Origin: G965220825 sp965220825
GTDB taxonomy: Bacteria; Pseudomonadota; Alphaproteobacteria; UBA828
Assembly (NCBI GenBank): GCA_965220825.1
Contig: OZ244839.1
Location: 682,001-746,000, forward strand
Direction: 5' to 3'
Length of the DNA stretch: 64,000 bases
Made by a program: the position numbers and the translations under genes. The notes under the pieces were generated by a model, which was not told the origin of the DNA, made no database searches, and saw only the letters and a list, made by a program, of their open reading frames with translations. Positions 1 to 9,698 of this stretch are shown piece by piece. Each line of letters starts with the position of its first letter. Position 1 is the first letter of the stretch.

Positions 1-1010
1 CCGGGCAGGCGGTCACCCTTGTCCTCGCCGACGAGTTGGACGCGGCGCGTGGCGATGTGATCGCCTCCGCGGAGGCGCCGCCCGGACGCAGCGATCAGTT
101 CCGTTGCCGCATGGTGTGGATGGATGAGAACGCACTGCTGCCTCATCGCTCCTATCTGCTGCAATGCGGCACTTGTACGACAGGCGCGCAGGTCACCGAC
201 ATACGCTACAAGCTGAATGTCGAGACGCTCGAGCGCGTCGCCGCCAGAACTCTGGAACTCAATGAAATCGGCTGCTGCAATATCTCCCTCGACCGGCCCA
301 TTGCCTTCGATCCCTATTCCGAGGTCCGGGAGATGGGCGGCTTCATCCTGATCGACCGCTACAGCGGCGCGACGCTCGGCGCGGGGATGATCGATTTCGC
401 GTTGCGCCGCGCGGCCAATCTGAGCCGGCAAACGCTTGCGGTGGGCAAGGAGGCGCGGGCGGCGCAGAAGAACCAGACCGCCTGTGTATTGTGGTTCACC
501 GGGCTGTCCGGCGCGGGCAAGTCCACGCTCGCGAATGCGGTGGAGCAACGTCTTCTGGCCAGAGGCCGTCACAGCTACGTCCTCGACGGAGACAATGTGC
601 GCCACGGGCTGACCAGGGATCTGGGCTTCACCGCGGCGGACCGCGCCGAGAACATCCGCCGCATCGCAGAGGTCGCGAAACTCTTTGTCGACGCGGGCCT
701 GATCGTTCTCGTCTCGGCCATTTCTCCGTTCCGCGAGGAGCGCCGCATGGCGCGCGACATGCTGGCGGAAGGCGAGTTCGTCGAGATATTCGTCGATACA
801 CCGCTCGAAATCTGCGAGCAACGGGATCCAAAGGGTCTCTACCGCCGGGCCCGGGCGGGCGAGATTATCAACTTCACCGGTATCGACAGCGCCTACGAGC
901 GCCCCGACAACCCCGAAATCGTGCTCAATTCCGCCGAAGAGACGGTCGACGCCCTGGCCGACGCCGTCATGGCCTACCTGGAAAGCCGCCGACCCGCCGA
1001 CCAGGCGTAA
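1..1010 (+). CDS. cysNC: Bifunctional sulfate adenylyltransferase subunit 1 / APS kinase, 3' part
   Basis: The reading frame is open from the left edge of the window, so the 5' end lies outside. The first ~150 visible residues resemble the C-terminal beta-barrel part of CysN, the GTPase subunit of ATP sulfurylase. The last ~180 residues are a full CysC domain with Walker A motif GLSGAGKS (about nt 501-524), the DGDNVRHGL substrate motif and a SPFREER segment. The fusion would make APS from sulfate and ATP and then phosphorylate it to PAPS in the cytoplasm. A CysN-CysC fusion is common in proteobacteria; cysD would be expected upstream. A TTG at 36 is only an internal codon, not the true start. 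Confidence 0.93.
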   Translation, partial: GQAVTLVLADELDAARGDVIASAEAPPGRSDQFRCRMVWMDENALLPHRSYLLQCGTCTTGAQVTDIRYKLNVETLERVAARTLELNEIGCCNISLDRPIAFDPYSEVREMGGFILIDRYSGATLGAGMIDFALRRAANLSRQTLAVGKEARAAQKNQTACVLWFTGLSGAGKSTLANAVEQRLLARGRHSYVLDGDNVRHGLTRDLGFTAADRAENIRRIAEVAKLFVDAGLIVLVSAISPFREERRMARDMLAEGEFVEIFVDTPLEICEQRDPKGLYRRARAGEIINFTGIDSAYERPDNPEIVLNSAEETVDALADAVMAYLESRRPADQA

Positions 1011-1134
1011 CCTGAGGCTCGCCGGGCCCTTCCGCTTGGTCTCGTAGGCCGAGAATAGGGACAAGCTCTTGCCAGGTGGCCGGCGGCTCCCTACCTTCCG
1101 GCATTGGTGGGCACCGCGCCGGACAGGTTCCTCG

Positions 1135-2478
1135 ATGGAAGTGATCGTCGACAAGCTCAACTATATCTGGCCGTTCCTCGTGGTCATCACGCCGGTGGTG
1201 TTCATCCACGAATTCGGCCACTACATTGTTGCCCGGCTGAACGGCGTGCGGGTGGAAGTGTTCGCGGTCGGCTTCGGGCCGGAGCTGTTCGGCATCGACG
1301 ACCGTCGCGGCACCCGTTGGAAGTTCTGCCTCCTGCCCCTCGGCGGTTACGTCAAGTTCTACGGCGATACGGGCCCGGCAAGCGTCCCGCGCGAATCGCG
1401 CAAGGAACTCCCGCCCGAATCGTTCCACGCCAAGAATGTGGGTCAGCGCTCGGCCATCGCCTTTGCGGGCCCACTGGCGAATTTCGTCCTGGCGGCCGTG
1501 ATCTTTGCGGTTTTCTTCATCGCCATCGGGCAGCGCTACACGCCGGTCGAGATCGGCTCGGTACGCCAGGGAAGCCCGGCCGCGGAAGCCGGGTTGCGGG
1601 CAGGCGATCGCCTGGTGGAGCTCAACGGCGCTTCTATCGACCGATTCGAGGACTTGGAGTTCGCCCTGCTCCAGAATTTGGGTGAGCCCATAGCACTCGC
1701 CGCGGAACGTGACGGCGTCGTGCGCGACTTCGTCGTCGTGCCGGAAGTCATCGAGATATCGGACGCGCTCGGCAAGCCCCAGCAGCTTGGCTATATCGGT
1801 GCGGCCCCCTTCATGTCGGCGGCCGTCGGCGGAACCGTTTCGGACGGCCCCGCGGCCCGGAGCGGGATGCAGCCCGGGGATCGCATCGTTGCCATAGAGG
1901 GCCAGCCGGTCGAGAGCTTCAACGATCTGCGCGTCGTCGTCGAAGCGAATCCGGAGGTTCCGCTGGCCTTCGCGGTCGAACGCGGCGGCGAGCGGCTGAC
2001 GCTCACCATAACGCCGGATCGCGTGGGCGATATCGGGCGGATCGGGATTTTTCCGGAGGAGCGCTACGAATACCGCGATCTTGGAGTGGGCGCTTCGATC
2101 TGGGAGGGGATCAAATACACCTACGATCTCACCGCCGCCAATGTCCGGGCCATCGGGCAGATGATCGCGGGATCGCGCTCGGCGGATCAGCTGAGCGGCC
2201 CGGTCGGCATTGCCGTCATGTCGCGCACCATGGTGGATCGCGGTATTGTGGGCTTCATTGAGTTCGCTGCGTTGATCTCCGTGGCGCTCGGCATGATCAA
2301 CTTGGTTCCCATTCCACCGCTTGACGGGGGGCATCTCCTGTACAACGCTTTCGAGGCGGCGTTCCGCCGCCCGATCGCGGCGCGGGTTCAGCATATTGGT
2401 GTCATGGTGGGCCTGATGCTCGTGATTGCGTTGATGGTCTGGGTGACTGCGAAAGACATCGTCGGTTTGGCGTCGTGA
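1135..2478 (+). CDS. rseP: Site-2 intramembrane zinc metalloprotease RseP
   Basis: The 447-residue protein has the zinc-binding HEFGH motif at residues 25-29 in the first membrane segment and a second NLVPIPPLDGG motif near residue 396, which supplies the third zinc ligand. Two PDZ domains lie between them (about 120-200 and 215-290). The family cleaves membrane-bound anti-sigma factors or leftover signal peptides within the inner membrane. The frame is open further upstream, but ATG at 1135 is preferred because it places the HExxH helix at the usual distance from the N terminus. It is followed 54 bp later by bamA, the usual alphaproteobacterial order. Confidence 0.94.
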   Translation: MEVIVDKLNYIWPFLVVITPVVFIHEFGHYIVARLNGVRVEVFAVGFGPELFGIDDRRGTRWKFCLLPLGGYVKFYGDTGPASVPRESRKELPPESFHAKNVGQRSAIAFAGPLANFVLAAVIFAVFFIAIGQRYTPVEIGSVRQGSPAAEAGLRAGDRLVELNGASIDRFEDLEFALLQNLGEPIALAAERDGVVRDFVVVPEVIEISDALGKPQQLGYIGAAPFMSAAVGGTVSDGPAARSGMQPGDRIVAIEGQPVESFNDLRVVVEANPEVPLAFAVERGGERLTLTITPDRVGDIGRIGIFPEERYEYRDLGVGASIWEGIKYTYDLTAANVRAIGQMIAGSRSADQLSGPVGIAVMSRTMVDRGIVGFIEFAALISVALGMINLVPIPPLDGGHLLYNAFEAAFRRPIAARVQHIGVMVGLMLVIALMVWVTAKDIVGLAS

Positions 2479-2532
2479 CTACACGGCGGTAGTGTCGGAT
2501 CGGCCGAATCCGAAGGCAGACGGGGAGCAGAC

Positions 2533-4797
2533 GTGCGGTTCAGTCGTTTTTTCGCGGCGCTTGCCGTCGGAATTTGGATGGCCGCGTCGGCCGGTGTGGC
2601 CTCGAGCCAGACGATCGCCGAGGTGAGGGTCGAGGGCAATGAGCGCATCGAAGCCGATACGGTCCGCTCCTATCTGCCCGTCGGTCCGGGCGATCCGTTC
2701 GATGCACGCGAGATCAACCGCTCCTTGAAGGAGCTGTTCGCAACCGGCCTCTTCGCCGATGTGGCGATAGGGCGGGCGGGCGACGCACTCGTGGTTCGCG
2801 TTGTGGAGAATCCGATCGTCAACCGTGTGGCCTTCGAGGGCAATCAGGCGATCGAAGACGAAGACCTCGCGACCGAAGTGCTGCTTGAGCCTCGGGTCGT
2901 GTACACGCGGCCTAAAGTCCAGGGTGACGTACAGCGTCTGATCGAAATATACCGTCGCAGCGGACGCTTCGGCGCCCGAGTCGAGCCCAAGGTCGTCATT
3001 TTGGAGCAAAACCGGGTCGATGTGATTTTCGAGATCGACGAAGGTGAGGTGACGACAGTCCGTCAGATCGACTTCATCGGCAACAAGCGGTTCAGCGACA
3101 GTGCATTGCGCGACGAAATACGGACTCGGGAAAGCGCGTGGTATCGTTTTTTTTCGACCGACGATACCTATGATCCGGATCGCATCGACTTCGACCAGGA
3201 GCTCCTGCGCCGCTTCTACCTCTCCAATGGCTATGCCGACTTCCGCGTGGTTTCGGCGGTTGCGGAGCTGACCCGGGATCGCGAGGATTTCTACGTGACG
3301 TTCACCGTCGAAGAGGGTGAACGCTACCGCCTGGGTGAGATCGAAATCGAAAGCACGCTGAAAGATTTCGACCCCGCGCCACTTCTGGAGCAGATCGAGC
3401 TCGAAACCGGCGAGTGGTACGATGCGGATATTGTCGAAGAGACGATTCTCACGCTTACCGACTCCGTCAGCAATCGGGGCTATGCGTTCGTCGACGTGAG
3501 ACCCAGGATCAAGCGGAATCGGGAAGCGCAGATTGTCGATGTGACCTTCCAGATCGACGAAGGTTCCAAGATATATCTGGAGCGCATCGATATCGTCGGA
3601 AATGTGCGCACCAGGGACGAAGTAATCCGGCGGGAACTCTTGATGGTTGAAGGCGATGCCTTCAATACCGCCCGCATCAACCGCTCCCGGCAGCGTGTCC
3701 GCAATCTGGGGTTCTTCGATGCGGTCGATATCGTGACGGATGAAAGCGATGCGCCGGATCGCTCGGACCTTCGTATCGAGGTCGAAGAGACCGCGACGGG
3801 CGAACTGAGTTTCGGCGCCGGCGTGTCCTCGACGGACGGCCTTCTGGGTGATGCCAGCATCCGCGAGCGCAATCTTCTGGGCCGCGGCCAGGATTTGCAG
3901 TTGAGTTTCACCTTTTCCTCGCGCCGCCAGGAGATCGATCTCAGCTTCACCGAGCCTTATTTCATGGATCGGGATCTCGCTGCCGGTTTCGATATCTTTC
4001 GCAAGACCGTCGATCTTCAGGACGAGAGCTCTTACGATCAGAAGGCTTTGGGTACGAGTATTCGAGCCGGATATCCGCTCACCGAAAATATGCGGCAGAC
4101 GGTCTTCTATTCGATTCGCGAGGACGAGATCAGCGACATTCCGGCCGATGCCTCCCGCTTCATTCGTGCGCAGGAAGGGGAGGCGGTGACCTCGTCGCTG
4201 GGGCAGTCGGTGTCCTATGACGTGCGCGACAGCGTCATCGACCCGTCCGACGGTTACTTGGTGCAATTCAGGCAGGAGCTCGCGGGCCTCGGGGGCGACG
4301 TGAAGTTCGCCAAGCACAGCGTGACCTACAGCCACTACTACCCCCTGTGGGACAGCTGGGTGCTGCACCATTCGCTGCGCCAGGGCCATATTGCAGGACT
4401 AGGGCAGGACGTAAGGCTGACGGACCGCTATTTCCTCGGCGGCCATCGGTTCCGCGGTTTCGAAACGAGCGGGCTCGGGCCTCGCGACACGCTTACCGGC
4501 GACGCCCTGGGTGGAAACGTTTTTTACGTGGGAACGGGCGAATTGCGCTTTCCCATCGAGCTGTCCAGGGATTTCAATTTGCGCGGCGCGTTTTTCACCG
4601 ATATCGGTAGCCTGACCGACGTAGAAGAGAGCGGCCCCGGTGTGCGGGACGAGGGTTCGCTACGGGCATCCGGTGGCTTCGGCATCGCTTACCGCTCGCC
4701 GATCGGGCCTCTGCGATTTGATTTTGCCCATGTATTTAAGAAAGAAGACCATGACCAGACCGAGAACTTCCGGTTCAGCGTAGGGACGCGATATTGA
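2533..4797 (+). CDS. bamA: Outer membrane protein assembly factor BamA
   Basis: This 754-residue protein starts at a GTG preceded by a GGGAGCAG ribosome-binding site and has a signal peptide (about 1-25, ending near ASSQ). Five POTRA repeats follow to about residue 420, then a C-terminal 16-strand beta-barrel (about 445-754) with the conserved RGF motif in GGHRFRGFE and a terminal aromatic residue. BamA is the core of the machine that folds and inserts outer membrane beta-barrels. A run of eight T (3147-3154) lies in the coding sequence. The stop codon overlaps the start of the next gene as TGATG, indicating coupled translation. Confidence 0.96.
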   Translation: MRFSRFFAALAVGIWMAASAGVASSQTIAEVRVEGNERIEADTVRSYLPVGPGDPFDAREINRSLKELFATGLFADVAIGRAGDALVVRVVENPIVNRVAFEGNQAIEDEDLATEVLLEPRVVYTRPKVQGDVQRLIEIYRRSGRFGARVEPKVVILEQNRVDVIFEIDEGEVTTVRQIDFIGNKRFSDSALRDEIRTRESAWYRFFSTDDTYDPDRIDFDQELLRRFYLSNGYADFRVVSAVAELTRDREDFYVTFTVEEGERYRLGEIEIESTLKDFDPAPLLEQIELETGEWYDADIVEETILTLTDSVSNRGYAFVDVRPRIKRNREAQIVDVTFQIDEGSKIYLERIDIVGNVRTRDEVIRRELLMVEGDAFNTARINRSRQRVRNLGFFDAVDIVTDESDAPDRSDLRIEVEETATGELSFGAGVSSTDGLLGDASIRERNLLGRGQDLQLSFTFSSRRQEIDLSFTEPYFMDRDLAAGFDIFRKTVDLQDESSYDQKALGTSIRAGYPLTENMRQTVFYSIREDEISDIPADASRFIRAQEGEAVTSSLGQSVSYDVRDSVIDPSDGYLVQFRQELAGLGGDVKFAKHSVTYSHYYPLWDSWVLHHSLRQGHIAGLGQDVRLTDRYFLGGHRFRGFETSGLGPRDTLTGDALGGNVFYVGTGELRFPIELSRDFNLRGAFFTDIGSLTDVEESGPGVRDEGSLRASGGFGIAYRSPIGPLRFDFAHVFKKEDHDQTENFRFSVGTRY

Positions 4798-5357
4798 TGA
4801 GAACGGGGCGGTGGCTCGCGCTGCTCATATTTGCCTCCGCCGTCGCCTGGTGGGGTGTCGGAGCGGATCTCTCCGCTCAGGAGAAAGGCTCGCAGATCGC
4901 CATCGTCGAGATGAACCGGATCCTGGCGGAGGCTACCGCACTTCGCTCGATCCAGGTGCAGGGAGAGGAGCAGCGCAGAATCTACCAGGCGGAAGCACAG
5001 GCGGAAGCGCAGCGCTTGCGGAATGTCCGGGACGAACTCCAGCGTCAGGAGGCCGTGCTTACGCCCGCCGCTCTGGAAGAGAGCCGGCGTGCGTTCGACA
5101 ATGAGTTGAGGGCTGCCGACCAAAAGGCGCAGGAGCGAAGCCGCATCCTGCGTTTCGCTGTAAGAAAAGGAGAGGATGCGTTTCGCGTCGCGTTGCAGAG
5201 TGTGGTCGCCGAAGTGGCGGTGGAGCGGGGGATCGATGCGGTGGTTCCCGTCAATACCTCTCTCTATGCGGTGCCCGAGCTCAACCTCACCGACGAGGTG
5301 ATTGCGCGGATCAATGAGGAAATTCCCGAGATCGCGCTGAGCTTCGAAGGAGACTGA
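4797..5357 (+). CDS. skp: Periplasmic chaperone Skp/OmpH family
   Basis: A 186-residue exported protein with a signal peptide (about 1-28) followed by the OmpH opening IAIVEMNRIL and a long charged helical stretch (about 45-125, rich in Q, E, R and A) that forms the coiled-coil tentacles of Skp. Skp holds unfolded outer membrane proteins in the periplasm before BamA inserts them. ATG at 4797 is chosen over an in-frame TTG three bases upstream because it overlaps the bamA stop as TGATG. Its own stop overlaps the lpxD start in the same way. Confidence 0.9.
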   Translation: MRTGRWLALLIFASAVAWWGVGADLSAQEKGSQIAIVEMNRILAEATALRSIQVQGEEQRRIYQAEAQAEAQRLRNVRDELQRQEAVLTPAALEESRRAFDNELRAADQKAQERSRILRFAVRKGEDAFRVALQSVVAEVAVERGIDAVVPVNTSLYAVPELNLTDEVIARINEEIPEIALSFEGD

Positions 5358-6391
5358 TGGCCGACCCGCGATTCTATTCGACGGTCGGGCCCTTCACCCT
5401 TTCGGAGATCGCCTCGGCCGCAGGCGCGCGTCTCGCCCGCGGCTTCGACCCGGCGGCGAAAGTTCACGCGGTCGCCCCCTTGAGCACGGCGACGGCGCAA
5501 GATTTGAGCTTTCTCGACAATCGGAAATATCTTTCCCGGTTCATGGAGAGCCGGGCGGGCGCCTGCTTTGCGCCGGCTGCGCTCGCCGATCGCGCACCGG
5601 CGGGCATGGCCGTCCTTGTCAGCAAGAACCCGTACAAATCCTACGCTCTGGCGGCCCACCTCTTTCATCCGGTAGAGCCGCCGGTACCGGGTGTCCATGA
5701 AAGGGCGATTGTCGATCCGGCGGCGGTGCTTGCTGAGGATTGTCGAATCGAGGCCGGTGCCGTGATTGCCGCTGGCGCGCGCATCGGCGCACGCTGCCGG
5801 ATCGATCCCAACGCGGTGATCGGCGCAGGTGTGGAGATCGGTGCGGACAGCTGCATCGGCGCGGCTGCCGTGTTGAGCCACTGCCTCATCGGCGAACGCG
5901 TCCTTATCCACCGTGGCGTCGGGATGGGGCAGGATGGATTCGGCTTCGTGCCTGATCCGCAAGAGCATGTGAAGGTGCCGCAGGTGGGTCGCGTGGTGAT
6001 CGAAGACGACGTGGAGATCGGCGCCAACTGCGCGATCGACAGGGGCTCGAGTGCCGACACCGTGATCGGCCGGGGCTCCCGGCTCGACAATCTGGTACAG
6101 ATCGCGCACAACGTACGGATCGGCCGCGGCTGTCTGATTGCGGGTCAGGTGGGAATCGCGGGTAGCACGACACTGGGCGATTTCGTGATGATCGGTGGAC
6201 AGGCGGGTGTTTCGGATCATCTCTCGGTCGGTTCCGGCGTTCGGCTCGCCGCGCAGACCGGTGCGATCCAAGACATCGAACCCGGTGCAATATGCGGCGG
6301 GACGCCGGCCGTGCCGATTCGGCTCTGGCATCGCCAGAGCATGGCGCTTGCCCGCCTGGCTACCGGCAAGACACGAGTGAAGGAACGATGA
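5357..6391 (+). CDS. lpxD: UDP-3-O-acylglucosamine N-acyltransferase LpxD
   Basis: LpxD adds the second, N-linked hydroxyacyl chain in lipid A synthesis, using acyl-ACP. The 344-residue protein has an N-terminal uridine-binding domain (about 1-105) and a left-handed beta-helix built from hexapeptide repeats (about 105-320). His251, in VQIAHNVRIG, aligns with the catalytic histidine of the family. Length and order match the class. The gene overlaps skp upstream by one base (TGATG) and fabZ downstream as ATGA. Confidence 0.96.
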   Translation: MADPRFYSTVGPFTLSEIASAAGARLARGFDPAAKVHAVAPLSTATAQDLSFLDNRKYLSRFMESRAGACFAPAALADRAPAGMAVLVSKNPYKSYALAAHLFHPVEPPVPGVHERAIVDPAAVLAEDCRIEAGAVIAAGARIGARCRIDPNAVIGAGVEIGADSCIGAAAVLSHCLIGERVLIHRGVGMGQDGFGFVPDPQEHVKVPQVGRVVIEDDVEIGANCAIDRGSSADTVIGRGSRLDNLVQIAHNVRIGRGCLIAGQVGIAGSTTLGDFVMIGGQAGVSDHLSVGSGVRLAAQTGAIQDIEPGAICGGTPAVPIRLWHRQSMALARLATGKTRVKER

Positions 6392-6858
6392 ACGAGCCTA
6401 GCCCTCGAAAGACCATCGAACGGATGGACATCGAGGAAATCCTCGAAGCAATTCCCCATCGCTACCCCTTCCTCATGATCGACCGCGCTATCGACGTGGT
6501 GCCGGACGAAAGCGCCGTCGGTATCAAGAATGTTTCCATCAACGAAGCGCATTTCCTCGGACATTTCCCGCGCAGCCACGTCATGCCGGGCGTGTTGATC
6601 ATCGAAGCCATGGCTCAGACCGCTGCGGTGTTGGTGGTCGCGACGCTGGGCCCGGAGATGGCCGGCAAGCTGGTCTACTTCATGTCGGTGGACGAATGCC
6701 GCTTCCGCAAGCCTGTGGTGCCCGGCGACCAACTGCTGCTCCACGTCTCCAAGAAGCAGCGCCGGCGCAACGTCTGGAAGTTCACGGCCAAGGCCAAGGT
6801 GGACGATCAGATCGTTGCGGAAGCCTGCTACGCGGCGATGATCCTGGAAGACAGCTGA
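6388..6858 (+). CDS. fabZ: 3-hydroxyacyl-ACP dehydratase FabZ
   Basis: A hot-dog-fold dehydratase of 156 residues that removes water from 3-hydroxyacyl-ACP in fatty acid elongation. The family signatures are clear: IPHRYPFLMID near residue 22, GHFPRSH with catalytic His59, and IIEAMAQ with catalytic Glu73, spaced 14 residues apart as in E. coli FabZ. ATG at 6388 overlaps the lpxD stop (ATGA). Its place among lipid A genes is standard and couples control of the shared hydroxyacyl-ACP pool. Confidence 0.96.
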   Translation: MNEPSPRKTIERMDIEEILEAIPHRYPFLMIDRAIDVVPDESAVGIKNVSINEAHFLGHFPRSHVMPGVLIIEAMAQTAAVLVVATLGPEMAGKLVYFMSVDECRFRKPVVPGDQLLLHVSKKQRRRNVWKFTAKAKVDDQIVAEACYAAMILEDS

Positions 6859-6859
6859 C

Positions 6860-7678
6860 GTGACGGCGATTCACCCGACCGCCGTGGTCGATCCTGGCGC
6901 CTCGCTCGGCGACGATGTGGAGATCGGCCCGTACTGCACGGTGGGTGCCGATGTCGTACTCGGCGATCAGGTGCGCCTGATTTCCCATGCGGTGGTCGCC
7001 GGGCGCACCACGATCGGCCCGCGTACCGTGATCTACCCCTTCGCCGCAATCGGCCATCGGCCGCAGCATGCGAAATACCGAGGCGAGGACTCGAGCCTCG
7101 AGATCGGCGCTGAAAATGTGATTCGCGAGCATGTCACCATGCATCCGGGAACCGCCCAGGGAAAAATGTCCACCCGCGTCGGCGATCAGTGCCTGTTCAT
7201 GGTGGGCACCCACGTCGCGCATGATTGCACTGTGGGCGATCACGTTGTCATGGCGAACAATGCGACCCTTGGCGGCCATGTCACGGTTGACGATTGGGCT
7301 ATCCTGGGAGGGCTCGCCGCGATTCATCAGTTCGTCCGCATCGGGCGCCACGCGGTGGTCGGCGGCATGTCGGGCGTGGAGCACGATGTCATTCCGTACG
7401 GCTCCGTCATGGGAGACCGCGCGCGCCTCGCTGGCCTCAATCTCGTCGGATTGCGCCGGCGCGACTTCAGCCGCGACGTGATTCACGATCTACGCCGGGC
7501 CTTTCGGCTGCTGTTCGCTCACGAAGGCACCATGGCCGAGCGTCTCTCCGACGTGACCGAGCTCTTCGGCGACAACGAACCGGTCATGGATATCGTCAAC
7601 TTTATCCGAATCGACCGGGAGCGCTCGATTTGCCAGCCTCGGGGCAACAGCGGGGATTCGGGCCGGAACGGCCCATGA
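6860..7678 (+). CDS. lpxA: UDP-N-acetylglucosamine O-acyltransferase LpxA
   Basis: LpxA catalyses the first step of lipid A synthesis, moving a hydroxyacyl chain from ACP to UDP-GlcNAc. The 272-residue protein is a left-handed beta-helix from its first residues (IHPTAVVDPGASLGDDVEIG) with a C-terminal helical cap. His121 in VAHDCTVG matches the catalytic histidine. The start is GTG at 6860, one base after the fabZ stop, and the gene ends in an ATGA overlap with lpxI. Confidence 0.96.
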   Translation: MTAIHPTAVVDPGASLGDDVEIGPYCTVGADVVLGDQVRLISHAVVAGRTTIGPRTVIYPFAAIGHRPQHAKYRGEDSSLEIGAENVIREHVTMHPGTAQGKMSTRVGDQCLFMVGTHVAHDCTVGDHVVMANNATLGGHVTVDDWAILGGLAAIHQFVRIGRHAVVGGMSGVEHDVIPYGSVMGDRARLAGLNLVGLRRRDFSRDVIHDLRRAFRLLFAHEGTMAERLSDVTELFGDNEPVMDIVNFIRIDRERSICQPRGNSGDSGRNGP

Positions 7679-8541
7679 GCGGCGCCTCCGGGGCTGCGCG
7701 CGGCCCGTTGGGGATCATCGCGGGTGGCGGCTCGCTCCCCCGCCTTATCGTTCATGCCTGTCGGGAGGCGGGCCGCGAGGTCTTTCTGATCGCCTTCGAG
7801 GGCGATACCGACGCGGAAACATGTGACGGGGTGCCGCATCGCAGGATCCGCCTTGGCGCTGTGGGAACGTTGCTCAAGACGTTGAGGAAGGCCGGTTGCC
7901 GCGAGGTGGTGCTTGCGGGAGCGATCCGTCGGCCGCCGCTCTCCGCCATCAAGCCGGATCTGCGCGGAATGCAGCTTCTCGGACGTATCGCGCGCGTGGC
8001 GAACAAGGGCGACGATGCATTGCTTTCGCTTGTCGTGGACGAGCTCGAGCGTGAAGGCTTTCAGGTGGTGGGCGCCGACGACCTGATCGCGGAGTTGCGC
8101 GCACCCGCAGGTGTGATGGGCCGGCATGAGCCCGACGGTGAGGCGCGTCGGGACATTGCGCTCGGCGTCGAGGCGGTTCTCGCCCTTGGCGCCCGGGATA
8201 TCGGCCAGGCGGCCATCGTGCAGGCAGGCGTCGTGCTGGGCGTGGAGGCCGCGGAGGGTACCGACCGCCTGATTGAACGCTGTGCCGCCCTGCGTCAGCC
8301 GGGCTCGGGCGGCGTACTGGTAAAGTTCAGGAAGCCCGGCCAGGAGAGGCGCGTGGACCTCCCGACTGTGGGCCCCACCACCGTCGAGAACCTCGCAAAA
8401 GCGCGTTTCGCGGGAGTCGCCGTCGAGGCGGGAGAGACGCTGGTCCTGCAACGCGGTGAAACGGTGCGGCGCGCCGACGAGGCGGGCCTCTTCGTGATCG
8501 GCGTGGACCGCCGTGCGGAATGGCCGGTGCGCCGCCACTGA
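7675..8541 (+). CDS. lpxI: UDP-2,3-diacylglucosamine pyrophosphatase LpxI
   Basis: A 288-residue cytoplasmic enzyme that hydrolyses UDP-2,3-diacylglucosamine to lipid X. The family pattern is visible: LGIIAGGGSLPRLI at the N terminus, an RRPPLSAIKPD segment, and the C-terminal metal-binding region with KFRKPGQERRVDLPTVGPTTVE. LpxI replaces LpxH in alphaproteobacteria, which supports the taxonomic call. ATG at 7675 overlaps the lpxA stop by four bases and is preferred over in-frame upstream starts. The gene overlaps lpxB by 22 bp. Confidence 0.94.
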   Translation: MSGASGAARGPLGIIAGGGSLPRLIVHACREAGREVFLIAFEGDTDAETCDGVPHRRIRLGAVGTLLKTLRKAGCREVVLAGAIRRPPLSAIKPDLRGMQLLGRIARVANKGDDALLSLVVDELEREGFQVVGADDLIAELRAPAGVMGRHEPDGEARRDIALGVEAVLALGARDIGQAAIVQAGVVLGVEAAEGTDRLIERCAALRQPGSGGVLVKFRKPGQERRVDLPTVGPTTVENLAKARFAGVAVEAGETLVLQRGETVRRADEAGLFVIGVDRRAEWPVRRH

Positions 8542-9698
8542 TCTTTCTGATCGCGGGCGAAGCGTCCGGCGATCTGATCGCGTCTCGCCTGATGGCGGAG
8601 TTGCGTCGGCGGACCGATGGCGCAGTTCGCTTCTCGGGCGTCGGCGGGCCGCTCATGCAGGAGGGAGGGATCGAGAGCCTGTTCCCCTTCTCCGAGCTTT
8701 CGCTCATGGGGCCGGTCGAGATCGCGCCCCATGTGCCCCGCCTGCTCGGGCGTGTGCGTCAGACCGCGCGGGCCGCGCGTGCAATGCAACCCGCGGCGGT
8801 CGTAACGGTGGATGCACCCTATTTCAACTTTCGGGTGGCGCGGAAGTTGGCTGGTGCGGGCTTCCCGCTGATCCACTATGTGGCGCCGACGGTCTGGGCC
8901 TATCGCCCGGGGCGCGCCAATGCCGTCGCGCGTTTTCTGGACCATGTACTTTGCCTGTTTCCTTTCGAGCCGCCCTATTTCGAAGCGGTGGGCCTCGCCA
9001 GCACCTTTGTCGGTCATCCACTGGTGGAAGAACCCATCGGTGCCGCCAGCGGCCCCGCCTTCCGCGCGCGTCACGGAATAGGGGAGCAAGATCTGGTTCT
9101 TTGCGCTCTGCCCGGCAGCCGCGCCGGTGAATTGCATCGCCACCTGCCGATTTTCGGCGAGACGATCCGCGCGCTGGCAGGGCGGATCGGCGGTCTCCGC
9201 CTTGTCATACCTACTCTCATGGAGCATCGCGCGACCGTTGCCGCTGCCGCGGACTCCTGGGGAATGCCGGTGGTGATCGTGGCCGACAAGGGCGAGAAAT
9301 ACGCCGCTTATGCGGCAAGCGACGTGGCACTTGCCGCGTCAGGCACGGCGACGCTCGAACTGGCGCTCGCGTCCGTCCCCATGGTCGTCTGCTACCGGAC
9401 GAACCCGCTGACCGCAGCCATCGCACGCCGGGTATTGCGGGTTCCCTATCTTGCCATGACCAATATCGTCGCGGGCGAGCGGCTGGTCCCGGAATTTCTG
9501 CAACGCGCGTGCAACGCACGCCGCCTTGCGGCCGCTCTCGAAGAACTTCTTGCCGACGAGGCCGGCAGGCGACGGCAACGCGAGGGCTTCTCGGTCGTTG
9601 CGCGCCGGGTGGGCCGCGGCGGTGCGCTGCCCAGCGACCGGGCGGCGGAAACCGTCCTCCGTCTGATCGGGGTTCAGTCGGACCCGGCGTTCACGTAG
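8520..9698 (+). CDS. lpxB: Lipid A disaccharide synthase LpxB
   Basis: A 392-residue GT19 glycosyltransferase that joins lipid X to UDP-diacylglucosamine. The N terminus carries the signature IFLIAGEASGDLIASRLM, and ALPGSRAGELHRHLPIF and the C-terminal PMVVCYRTNPLTA region match the donor-binding lobe. It acts at the inner face of the inner membrane. It closes the lpx operon; its last 25 bp overlap the 3' end of the convergent Sel1-repeat gene on the other strand. Confidence 0.95.
   Translation: MAGAPPLIFLIAGEASGDLIASRLMAELRRRTDGAVRFSGVGGPLMQEGGIESLFPFSELSLMGPVEIAPHVPRLLGRVRQTARAARAMQPAAVVTVDAPYFNFRVARKLAGAGFPLIHYVAPTVWAYRPGRANAVARFLDHVLCLFPFEPPYFEAVGLASTFVGHPLVEEPIGAASGPAFRARHGIGEQDLVLCALPGSRAGELHRHLPIFGETIRALAGRIGGLRLVIPTLMEHRATVAAAADSWGMPVVIVADKGEKYAAYAASDVALAASGTATLELALASVPMVVCYRTNPLTAAIARRVLRVPYLAMTNIVAGERLVPEFLQRACNARRLAAALEELLADEAGRRRQREGFSVVARRVGRGGALPSDRAAETVLRLIGVQSDPAFT

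Noticed and set aside
2479..4389. Long antisense open frame (636 codons) over bamA
   Set aside because: It lies opposite a clear bamA gene; high GC content opens long frames on the other strand, and the translation shows no family motif.
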